Assembly: GCA_007123395.1 (NCBI GenBank) | Contig: SKLD01000307.1 | Coordinates: 1-12,816 of the forward strand | DNA length: 12,816 nucleotides | Reading direction: 5' to 3' | From: Opitutales bacterium | Lineage (GTDB): Bacteria > Verrucomicrobiota > Verrucomicrobiia > Opitutales > Oceanipulchritudinaceae | Part shown: positions 1-6,871 of the stretch, in pieces | Numbering within the stretch: position 1 is the stretch's first letter | Layout of the letters: each line of letters begins with the position of its first letter | Notes under the pieces: generated by a model | Databases searched by the model: none | Told to the model about the DNA's origin: nothing | The model's input: the letters and a program-made list of their open reading frames with translations, nothing else | Program-made: the position numbers and the translations under genes

Positions 1-485
1 AGCACACTGCCGAAGCGCTCCGCCCACAGTGTCCCCGCCGTCCCGTGCGCGAGGTTGAACCACCGCGTGTAGCGCTGCCGCAGCGTGCGCATGAACTCCG
101 AAATATCCCCCATGCGCCGACGCAGCCGCTCCCGCAGTTCTTCCGCTACCTCCGGCTCTCCCTTCTCCAGCGCATGCGCCAGCTCGTCCGCGTTGAGCCC
201 GCTCCACTGCGCGCGCGACGCCCCGTAGAGCGCGCGGTAGCGCCGCACCAGGGTGGCATCGTCGCACTGCCGCACCGCCGGATCAATGCGCACAAGAATA
301 TGAAAGTGCGTCTCCAGCACACAGTAGGTGATCACCTCCACCCCGCTAAACTCCGCCGCACGGCGCAGCGCCGCGACCCACACCTCCCGCTGACCCTCTG
401 CCAGCAACCGCCGCTTCTGAATCACCCGCGATGTTACATGATACACCGCCGGCCCGTCCTTGCGTTTTATGCGAATCTCACCCAT
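1..485 (-). CDS. HUH/Y1-type transposase, RAYT-like (3' end beyond window)
   Basis: I translated this reading frame by hand from the ATG at 485; it stays open to base 1, giving 161 residues without a stop. The N-terminus fits IS200-like/REP-associated tyrosine transposases: GPAVYHVTSR near residues 11-20, then VITYCVLETHFHILVRI (51-67), which contains the HUH metal-binding motif as H60-F61-H62. The helix FMRTLRQRYTRWFN (131-144) carries the likely nucleophile, Tyr139, and is followed by GTLWAERFGSV, the usual 'LW..RF.SV' block of the family. These enzymes cut and rejoin single-stranded DNA at small hairpins. About 60 residues rich in Arg and Glu separate HUH from the tyrosine helix, longer than in compact IS200 TnpA but seen in domesticated RAYT-type proteins. 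No Shine-Dalgarno sequence is visible. No second ORF or target-site duplication can be seen, so it may be a resident single-copy gene rather than an active insertion sequence. Confidence 0.82.
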   Translation of the reverse strand, partial: MGEIRIKRKDGPAVYHVTSRVIQKRRLLAEGQREVWVAALRRAAEFSGVEVITYCVLETHFHILVRIDPAVRQCDDATLVRRYRALYGASRAQWSGLNADELAHALEKGEPEVAEELRERLRRRMGDISEFMRTLRQRYTRWFNLAHGTAGTLWAERFGSV

Positions 486-626
486 GATAAAAATAATGGA
501 GCACTCGACCCTAAATATGAGCTAAATTTCTCGAAGAAAATTAAAAGACTTTTCTTATTACTCGCGGAAGCGCAGGTCGCTTACAACCAAATTCTTCAAG
601 ATATTTGATTCGAGGTGCTTTCGGAT
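486..626. other. AT-rich intergenic island with small inverted repeats
   Basis: These 141 bases lie between the transposase start and the stop of the P-loop/DRTGG gene and are clearly richer in A and T than their surroundings. A 7-base inverted repeat, AAGAAAA (534-540) and TTTTCTT (550-556), has a 9-base loop. A second repeat, AAGCG (568-572) and CGCTT (578-582), has a 5-base loop. Either could help end the leftward mnmA-pta transcript, but neither stem is directly followed by a T-run on the minus strand, so I do not call a terminator. The island must also hold the transposase promoter; no convincing -35/-10 pair was found. Confidence 0.45.
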
Positions 627-1823
627 TCAGTCGAAGCGGCTCGACTGGAGGCGGGGGACGAGCATGTCCATGTCGATGTTTTCGGCGAAGAGGCGCTGGA
701 TGATGGGGATTTTGTCGGCGTCGTCGGGCTGTGTCTTCACGGTCATGGAGTGGATTTTGGAGGCGACGGCATAGCTCTCGTCGGCAGTGATGACGATGGG
801 GATGCTTGTGCGTGCGAGCATTTCCATGAGCTTTGGGTGTGGCAGGACGTTGCGTGTAAGGACGATGCCGGAGACGAGAGGTTGGCTTGAGACGCCGGCG
901 GATGCGGTGGCGGCGAGGAGGACGTCGTCACGGTCGCCGGGGGTGATGATGAGCACGCCGGGGCGAAAGAGGTCGATAATGCCGCGCGCGGCCATGGCCC
1001 CGACGACGACTTGCGTGATGCGTCCGTGCGCGCCCGCCGTTCGCCCGTTGAGCCAGCGCCCGTTCACCTCTTCGACGATTTGCGAGAGGTTGGGGGCGAG
1101 GAGTTGCCGTTGCTCGGGAATGGTGCCGAGGAGGGGAAGACCCATGCGTGCGAGGGCATTACCGGTGTAGTGCCGGACGATGTCGGCTTTGTCGGGATGC
1201 ACTTTATTGATGATTGCGCCGACGACATCGACGCCCTCTTTTTCAAAGAGTGAGAGGTTGAGGGCGATTTCGTCGACGGGTTTGCCGATGCCGCCGCCTG
1301 CCACAATGACGGCTTTGGCCCCGAGGAGCCGCGCTACCTTTGCGTTGGAGAGATCGCAGACGGCGCCGACTCCGGCGTGGCCCGAGCCCTCGATGATGAC
1401 GGCTCGCTTTTGAAACGAGGTACGGTCGAAGGCGCGGACAATCTTGTCGACGAGGACGGGACGCGTGTTCTCGGGATCGTCGATGTAGCGCCGCGTGAAG
1501 GTGCCGTCGATGGCCACGGGACTCATGGCTTCGATGGGAACTTCGACGTCGTAAATGCTGTTGAGGAGGAAAGAATCCTCGTCGATCATGACGCCGTCGA
1601 TCTCGATAAAGCGCTGTCCGATCGGCTTGATGTAGCCGACTTTACCATAGATTTTGCGTAAGGCGGCGAAGAGCCCGAGGCAGGTCGTGGTTTTGCCGTC
1701 GTTTTGCCGGGTGGCGGCAACGAAGAGGCGAGGGATGTTGCGGTTGAGGGGCTGGGTCTGTAACCCGTTCCGATGGCCGACGCTCTGCGCGGAAGCCGGA
1801 TTGCGCTTGGGTGCATCACTCAT
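627..1823 (-). CDS. BioD-like P-loop + DRTGG protein (separate Pta N-terminal half)
   Basis: This 398-residue protein has the two domains found at the N-terminus of long phosphotransacetylases such as E. coli Pta. A BioD/AAA_26-type P-loop ATPase fold begins at about residue 33 (FVAATRQNDGKTTT, Walker A-like, Lys44), with VIIEGSGHAGVG at 142-153 as the expected acidic/glycine-rich strand and AIINKV at 203-208. A DRTGG domain follows at about 245-360, including LIITPGDRDDVLLAA (291-305). It lacks the acetyltransferase domain, which is encoded by the gene just upstream. Its ATG overlaps the pta stop as ATGA (1820-1823), so translation is probably coupled; no Shine-Dalgarno sequence is visible. 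The first glycine of a classical Walker A motif is Ala here. In E. coli the fused equivalent is regulatory, responding to metabolites such as NADH and pyruvate. A similar role as a partner subunit is my inference. The first 30 residues are probably disordered. Confidence 0.85.
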   Translation of the reverse strand: MSDAPKRNPASAQSVGHRNGLQTQPLNRNIPRLFVAATRQNDGKTTTCLGLFAALRKIYGKVGYIKPIGQRFIEIDGVMIDEDSFLLNSIYDVEVPIEAMSPVAIDGTFTRRYIDDPENTRPVLVDKIVRAFDRTSFQKRAVIIEGSGHAGVGAVCDLSNAKVARLLGAKAVIVAGGGIGKPVDEIALNLSLFEKEGVDVVGAIINKVHPDKADIVRHYTGNALARMGLPLLGTIPEQRQLLAPNLSQIVEEVNGRWLNGRTAGAHGRITQVVVGAMAARGIIDLFRPGVLIITPGDRDDVLLAATASAGVSSQPLVSGIVLTRNVLPHPKLMEMLARTSIPIVITADESYAVASKIHSMTVKTQPDDADKIPIIQRLFAENIDMDMLVPRLQSSRFD

Positions 1824-2872
1824 GAAGTGGTGGGTTTTCCGGTGCCGAAAAGAAAGGAGCGTTCGATCGCTTGGCAGGCTGCGATGACGGCCGTGCCGAA
1901 GATGTCGTAGGCGTGCGCGCCGCGGCTGATTTCGGCGCAGGGGCGGCTCAGTCCGGTGATAATCTGGCCGTAGGTGCGCGCGCCGGCCACGACTTGGATC
2001 ATCTTGGAGGCAATGTTGCCGGCGTTAAGGTCGGGAAAGACAAGCACGTTGGCGCGCCCGGCGACGGGCGAACCCGACACGCCCTTCTGCTCTGCGACGG
2101 CGGGGTCGAGGGCGGCATCGAGCTGTAGTTCGCCGTCAACTTCGATTTCGATGCCGCGGGCGGAGGCGCGTTCGCGTGCGATGTCGCGGGCTTCTCGGAT
2201 TTTCTCCAGCATGGGCAGTCCGAGGCGGCTCGAATGCGTGGCGAAGGAAAGCATGGCGACACGCGGGGTTTCGTTGGTGAGGTGCGCGGCGATATCGGCA
2301 GTGGTCACCGCGATATCGGCCAATTGATCGGCGTCGGGATTCGGTATGACGCCGCAGTCGGCGAGGAAGAGGAGGCCGCCGAAGCCGAATTCGCGCTTCT
2401 CCTGGTCGAGGATGAGCATGGACGAGGCCGTACGGAATCCCTCTTCACGGGGGATGATACGGAAGAGTGAACGCAGTCCGCTTGACGAACTGGCGGTCGC
2501 GCCGCCGACGAAGGCGTCGACGCGTCCCGAGGCCAGCATAAAGGCACCGAAACTGTGCCGGTCGAGGAGCAGGGCCCGCTTCTCCTCGTCGGTCAGGTTC
2601 CCGTAGCGCGGGTGGCTGTCAACCATCGGGCGGAACAGCTCGAAGTCGTCGCTGCGCTCAGGCTCCATAATGCGGATGCCGTCGAGGCGGATGTCGAGGC
2701 GCTGGGCGCGGTCTTTGATTTCGCCGCGGTCGCCAAGGAGCACGGGCACGCCGCAGCGGCGGGTGACGAACTGGCGCGCGGTCTGTATAATGCGGGGGTC
2801 CGATCCCTCTGGAAAGACCACCCGTTTCGGATGGCGCTGAAGCTTGTCCAGGAGTTGGTCGATGAGGCTCAT
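1820..2872 (-). CDS. pta: Phosphate acetyltransferase (catalytic domain only)
   Basis: The enzyme interconverts acetyl-CoA plus phosphate with acetyl phosphate plus CoA in the cytoplasm. At about 350 residues it is the short catalytic form. Family motifs run through it: VVFPEGSDPR near the N-terminus, GRVDAFVGGATA around 117-128, LADCGVIPNPDADQLADIA around 170-188, FATHSSR near 210, DGELQLDAAL near 247-256, VAGRANVLVFPDLNAGNIA near 270-288, and GLSRPCAEISRGA near 307-319. The last block reads CAEIS where many Pta proteins have VNDLS, so phosphate butyryltransferase-like activity or a divergent clade should be kept in mind. I chose the ATG at 2872; a GTG immediately upstream (2875) is an alternative. 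No Shine-Dalgarno sequence precedes either, since the leader is pyrimidine-rich. The stop overlaps the start of the P-loop/DRTGG gene. No acetate kinase gene is in the window. Confidence 0.93.
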   Translation of the reverse strand: MSLIDQLLDKLQRHPKRVVFPEGSDPRIIQTARQFVTRRCGVPVLLGDRGEIKDRAQRLDIRLDGIRIMEPERSDDFELFRPMVDSHPRYGNLTDEEKRALLLDRHSFGAFMLASGRVDAFVGGATASSSSGLRSLFRIIPREEGFRTASSMLILDQEKREFGFGGLLFLADCGVIPNPDADQLADIAVTTADIAAHLTNETPRVAMLSFATHSSRLGLPMLEKIREARDIARERASARGIEIEVDGELQLDAALDPAVAEQKGVSGSPVAGRANVLVFPDLNAGNIASKMIQVVAGARTYGQIITGLSRPCAEISRGAHAYDIFGTAVIAACQAIERSFLFGTGKPTTS

Positions 2873-2928
2873 CACGGGGAGAAAGGTGAAGAAAAGCTTG
2901 GCACAATACGTGCGCGCGCCGCGCGGGC

Positions 2929-2950
2929 CACCTTTAAAAATCCAAAGGTG
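2929..2950. repeat. 7-base inverted repeat between mnmA and pta
   Basis: CACCTTT (2929-2935) and AAAGGTG (2944-2950) are perfect complements around an 8-base loop. They lie in the 93-base gap between the mnmA stop and the pta start. No T-run follows on the minus strand, so it is not a typical terminator. It could be a processing site or weak attenuator within the operon, next to a GC-rich stretch (2911-2928). Confidence 0.35.
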
Positions 2951-2965
2951 CGATTCTTCGGGCCA

Positions 2966-4081
2966 TCACGGGTAGATGCCGCCCCCGAGAAGTCGTTCGC
3001 CGTCGTATAGGGCGCACACTTGCCCGCTGGCGAGACCGCGCTGTTCTTCCTTGAAGACGAGTCGTCCGCTGTCCGGACCCTCTGGCGCGAAGCGGGCCGC
3101 CACACTCGGGTCGCGGTAGCGCACTTTGCAGAGCAGGTCGGTGGGTTCGGAGGGGGGATCGCCTGCGATCCAGTTGATGCGGTGCAAGCCGACCGACGCG
3201 TGCCAGAGAGCGGCCGGTCGTTCCTGTTCAAAGGCGACGACCAGTCGGTTGGCCCCGACCTCCTTGGCGATGACGACGTAGTGGTTGAAGTCGCTGTTCG
3301 AGGGCAGGCCGATGCCGCGCCGCTGGCCGATGGTGTAGCGGTGCAAGCCACGGTGGATGCCGAGGACTTCGCCCGACGTGTTCACGATTTCGCCGGGATG
3401 GTCGGGGATGTATTCACGCAGAAAATCGTTCATGCGCACTTTGCCGATAAAGCAGATGCCTTGGCTGTCCTTTTTGCCGGCGTTGGGCAGGCCCGCCGTT
3501 TTAGCACGGGCGCGAACCTCCGGCTTGCGCAAGTGGCCGACGGGAAAGCGCGCGCGCTCCAACTGCGGGCGGGTGATCATGGCGAGAAAATAGCTCTGGT
3601 CCTTGTTTTCGTCCACACCCGCGAGGAGGGTGGGGCCGCCGCCGTAGCGGGTTCCGGGCGGTGCCTCCGCGCGGCGGCAATAGTGCCCCGTGGCCACGGC
3701 GTCGAAGCCGTTGTCCAGCGCCCAGTCGAGGAGAACGCCGAACTTCATCTCGCGGTTGCACATGACGTCGGGGTTTGGCGTGAGGCCGCGGGCATAGCCG
3801 TCGATGAGATAGTCGACGACGCGACTGCGGTAGTCCGCCATGAAGTTGAGCACGCGGAAGGGGATGCCGAGCTGTTCCGCCACTGCCTCGGCGTCGCGGA
3901 TATCGGCTTGCCACGGGCACTCACCAAACGGATCCTCCTCGTTCATCCAGTTTTTCATGTAAGCGGCGGCCACATCGTGGCCATGTTCCACGAGTTCGAG
4001 CGCGGCCACGGCGCTGTCGACACCCCCGGAAAGGGCGACGAGGACTTTTTCAGGTGTTGCGTCCAAGGGTTCGGAAGTCAC
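2966..4081 (-). CDS. mnmA: tRNA-specific 2-thiouridylase MnmA
   Basis: MnmA uses ATP and a persulfide sulfur donor to make 2-thiouridine at wobble position 34 of Lys, Glu and Gln tRNAs. The PP-loop SGGVDS lies about 18 residues from the chosen start. NPDVMCNREMKFG holds the first catalytic cysteine (about residue 108), and DSQGICFIG holds the second (about 210). TGHYCR, KDQSYFLA and YTIGQRRGIG are further family blocks. The reading frame is open back to 4264, but that extension has no family resemblance and would overlap the divergent debranching gene. The best start is the GTG at 4081, with GGTGG 5 bases upstream, giving 371 residues, close to the usual length of about 360-370. Tandem GTGs at 4090 and 4093 are alternatives. 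No ATG is available near the conserved N-terminus. It is the first gene of the leftward group with pta. Confidence 0.95.
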   Translation of the reverse strand: MTSEPLDATPEKVLVALSGGVDSAVAALELVEHGHDVAAAYMKNWMNEEDPFGECPWQADIRDAEAVAEQLGIPFRVLNFMADYRSRVVDYLIDGYARGLTPNPDVMCNREMKFGVLLDWALDNGFDAVATGHYCRRAEAPPGTRYGGGPTLLAGVDENKDQSYFLAMITRPQLERARFPVGHLRKPEVRARAKTAGLPNAGKKDSQGICFIGKVRMNDFLREYIPDHPGEIVNTSGEVLGIHRGLHRYTIGQRRGIGLPSNSDFNHYVVIAKEVGANRLVVAFEQERPAALWHASVGLHRINWIAGDPPSEPTDLLCKVRYRDPSVAARFAPEGPDSGRLVFKEEQRGLASGQVCALYDGERLLGGGIYP

Positions 4082-4167
4082 AGTCTCCACCACGTTTTGG
4101 AGATCGCGCCGCAAAATCAAGCCGCAAGCCTGTGCGGCGGTGGCACGCTCCAAGCTGAAAATTTTGT

Positions 4168-6678
4168 ATGGCGGAAGAAAAAAGTCGAATCTACGGGGCG
4201 GTCTGGGCATCGCCGAAGAGCGGGGTGCTGAGCCTGCGTGAGGATTGGAACCGTAAGAAACCACCCATGATCTTCTGGGGCGCGGACCGCCTGCCTGTGC
4301 GGCGCGTGCGCCCGGCTCCGCCCATGCACTACGCGCGCCTCAGCGGATATTATTCCGAGGGCGGCGATGTGCATTTCGTCCTGCCGCTCTCCGAACTGGC
4401 GGATTTCGATCTCGAGGAGGAGAGGGGGGTTTACCTCGCCGGCGATTTCAACGGGTGGCAGGAGGTGATCGGCCAAGAAGAATGGAAGCTGCACGAAGCC
4501 GATCATACACTTGCTGAAGGATTGCGCGAAAAGGATGCGTCCCCGCGGGAAAACGGAACCGCCGAAGACGGCGGGGACAGCCGCTACCTCACGCTTACTG
4601 TGCCGCGGAAAAGGGCAAAGGGTTGGAAAGACCGGCAGTTCAAGTTCGTCACGGGCAAGGAACGGTGGATCGATGTGCCTCACGACGCGCCCAACGAGGT
4701 GTGCGATGACCAGGGCAACCGCAACTACGCCTACTATCCCAAGCGGACCGGGCATCACGAATTCTACTTCGAGACGCCGCTGCCCTTCAATATCGCCAGC
4801 GACTGGTTCCTTGTCGTCGCCATTGACGAGAAGGAAGAGACCGTGCACATGCGCCCCGGTCCTTTTCTCAAGGAACTGGACACCGGCCTTCCGCTCGGAG
4901 CGGTCTGCGCGGAAAACGAAACCGTCTTCCGCCTCTTCGCCCCGCTTGCGCACGGTGTCAATCTTTACCTCTACGAAGACGCCACCGGTGAACCCGGGAA
5001 ACCGGTGGCCATGCACCTGCGCGACAATGTGGTTTGGGAAACCACCGTCCCGGGCAATCGCAACGGTTGGTTTTATCACTACCAGGTACACGGCCATGCT
5101 GTCGAAGCCTTCACCCATTTCGATCCGGATTTCCGGGTGCTCGACCCCTACGCGAAAACCATCGTCGGGCCGACGGGGCCGGGGATCGTCGTCGACGAGT
5201 CGACTCTTCCGTGCGTGGAAAAACCGTTTTCGCCGCCCCCGTGGCAGGAACTGGTCGTTGTGGAGGGGCATGTGCGCGATCTCGCCGCGCATGCGCCTGT
5301 CGAGATCAGCAACGGCGAGCGCTCCGGCTTTTCCGGCCTCGCCCGTTGGGTGCGGGAAAACGGAAGCTATCTGCGAAGTCTCGGTATCAACGCCGTGGAG
5401 CTGCAGCCGATCCAGGCCTATGACTCCGCCGATTTTGCCGAGTACGGATGGGGCTACATGCCGATCAATTACTTCTCGCCCGCGCCCCAGTATTGCTCCT
5501 CCGGCGCGGGAGCAGATGTCTTCGCGGAGTTCGCCGACCTTGTTGCCGCCTTTCATGGGGCGGGTATCGCCGTGCTCATTGATGTCGTCTACAACCATAC
5601 GGGCGAGCCCAATCACTTCCAATATATCGACCGCAATTACTACTTCCTCCTCGACCAGCACGGAAACTACCTCAACTACAGCGGATGCGGCAACACTTTT
5701 GACTGCACAACACCTATGGTGCGGCGGCTCATCATTGACAGCCTCCTCTTTCTCATCAAACACTTCGACGTCGACGGATTTCGCTTCGACCTCGGCGAAC
5801 TCCTCGGCCGAGACACCCTCGTGGAAATCGAGAAAGCCGTCAAAGCTGTCAAGCCGTCGACGGTTCTCGTGGCGGAGCCATGGAGCTTCCGCGGGCACAT
5901 CGTCGACCAGCTCAAGGATACCGGAATCGCGTCATGGAACGACGGATACCGCGAGTTTCTCAAGGAGTACGTGCGCGGGGAGGGGGGCGCGGAGGGCCTG
6001 TTCTACTTTATGACCGGCTCGCGCGACAGCTTTCGCTTTCCCGCTCAGACAGTCAACTACGTGGAGTCGCACGACGATCGCTGTTGGATCGACGAGATCA
6101 CCGAGCACGAGAGCGGCAGCGGGGAGCACCCCACACTCAATGATCGCAGGCGGACGCACCTCATGGCCGCGATTCTCTTCCTCTCCGGCGGTATACCGAT
6201 GCTGCACCAGGGCGTCGACATGCTCAAGTCCAAGGGCGGAAAGCGCAATACGTATCAGGACGGCGATACGAACGCACTGCACTACGAGCGGATGCGGGAG
6301 TTTCCCTCCACCCACGACTATTTCCGCGCGTGGATCGCTTTTCGCATGGGTGAGGGGCGGCGCCTCCTCTGCCTGCATGACCCGCCGAACCGCGAATACT
6401 ACGCCTCGTCGCGGAAGGAGAACGCGCTCGCTCTTCTCATCAACGCCGACGGTTCGCGCGGCGCGGACCGGTTGCTCTTCGCCGTGAATCCTGCCTTTCA
6501 TCCGGTGTCCCTGCCGTTGCCCGAGCCTGACGTGACGCAGCTCAAACAGATCGCCGACGCCGAGCGCTTCGACGCGAAGGGACTGCGAAGCGCACTTCTT
6601 CCTCTCGATGACGACGGCCACGTCCGCCTGCCTCCCCTCTCCTGCGCCCTTTGGCGAGCGAAAGAAAGTCCGGATTAG
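4168..6678 (+). CDS. GH13 alpha-glucan debranching enzyme (isoamylase/pullulanase type)
   Basis: This 836-residue enzyme should hydrolyse alpha-1,6 branch points of glycogen, starch or pullulan. The four GH13 regions are present: DVVYNH (472-477), GFRFDLGELLG (537-547, nucleophile Asp541), VLVAEPWSF (566-574, acid/base Glu570) and VNYVESHD (629-636, Asp636). YGWGYMPINYF (426-436) is the debranching-enzyme signature. A CBM48-like domain spans about 244-345, starting at LGAV and including VFRLFAPLA. An extra N-terminal part (about 85-225) contains GVYLAGDFNGW, typical of starch-binding or CBM48-like folds. No signal peptide is visible, so it is probably cytoplasmic and acts on stored glycogen. 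Regions II and III look isoamylase/GlgX-like, while region IV looks pullulanase-like. The start ATG at 4168 has no clear Shine-Dalgarno sequence; ATGs at 4267 and 4324 are alternatives. It is divergent from mnmA across about 86 bases. Confidence 0.92.
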   Translation: MAEEKSRIYGAVWASPKSGVLSLREDWNRKKPPMIFWGADRLPVRRVRPAPPMHYARLSGYYSEGGDVHFVLPLSELADFDLEEERGVYLAGDFNGWQEVIGQEEWKLHEADHTLAEGLREKDASPRENGTAEDGGDSRYLTLTVPRKRAKGWKDRQFKFVTGKERWIDVPHDAPNEVCDDQGNRNYAYYPKRTGHHEFYFETPLPFNIASDWFLVVAIDEKEETVHMRPGPFLKELDTGLPLGAVCAENETVFRLFAPLAHGVNLYLYEDATGEPGKPVAMHLRDNVVWETTVPGNRNGWFYHYQVHGHAVEAFTHFDPDFRVLDPYAKTIVGPTGPGIVVDESTLPCVEKPFSPPPWQELVVVEGHVRDLAAHAPVEISNGERSGFSGLARWVRENGSYLRSLGINAVELQPIQAYDSADFAEYGWGYMPINYFSPAPQYCSSGAGADVFAEFADLVAAFHGAGIAVLIDVVYNHTGEPNHFQYIDRNYYFLLDQHGNYLNYSGCGNTFDCTTPMVRRLIIDSLLFLIKHFDVDGFRFDLGELLGRDTLVEIEKAVKAVKPSTVLVAEPWSFRGHIVDQLKDTGIASWNDGYREFLKEYVRGEGGAEGLFYFMTGSRDSFRFPAQTVNYVESHDDRCWIDEITEHESGSGEHPTLNDRRRTHLMAAILFLSGGIPMLHQGVDMLKSKGGKRNTYQDGDTNALHYERMREFPSTHDYFRAWIAFRMGEGRRLLCLHDPPNREYYASSRKENALALLINADGSRGADRLLFAVNPAFHPVSLPLPEPDVTQLKQIADAERFDAKGLRSALLPLDDDGHVRLPPLSCALWRAKESPD

Positions 6679-6847
6679 GCAAGGAAGCCTTCATGCGGAA
6701 GTCACCGGCAGGTGCCGATGCGGTGTCGCGTGTACCTGATCCGTCCGGCCGTCCGCAGGAAGCGAAAACGTAGGACGTGCCGTGTCCCGGAGAGGTGGAA
6801 TCCTATTTCCGGGTTGCACGGATGGCGAATCGGCACAAGAGTAGCTT

Positions 6848-6853
6848 TATAAT
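6848..6853 (+). promoter_or_regulatory. Candidate -10 box upstream of the ATP-grasp gene
   Basis: A perfect TATAAT lies 18 bases before the ATG at 6872. The nearest good -35-like sequence, TTGCAC (6814-6819), is 28 bases away, which is too far, and the base run at the correct distance (GCGAAT) is poor. If used, the transcript would start near 6860 with a leader of only about 12 bases; a short G-run (6863-6866) could serve as a weak ribosome site. The rest of the 193-base gap after the debranching gene shows no convincing terminator or gene. Confidence 0.4.
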
Positions 6854-6871
6854 CAGTGAACCGGGGTTTGC

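Noticed and set aside
45..608. 187-residue plus-strand open frame
   Set aside because: It is the antisense of the HUH transposase for most of its length and then runs into AT-rich DNA; the minus-strand translation has clear family motifs and this one has none.
2929..2950. Terminator after mnmA
   Set aside because: The stem is only 7 bases with an 8-base loop and has no T-run after it, so I list it only as an inverted repeat.
3020..4231. 403-residue plus-strand open frame opposite mnmA
   Set aside because: Shadow of mnmA caused by high GC at third positions; it has no recognisable domain and lies wholly antisense to a well-conserved gene.
4117..5898. 593-residue minus-strand open frame opposite the debranching enzyme
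   Set aside because: Antisense of a GH13 enzyme with all catalytic motifs; the minus-strand product has unusual composition and no family features.
4511..6013. 500-residue plus-strand frame in the debranching gene
   Set aside because: Alternate-frame shadow extremely rich in Ser, Arg and Thr, typical of out-of-frame translation.
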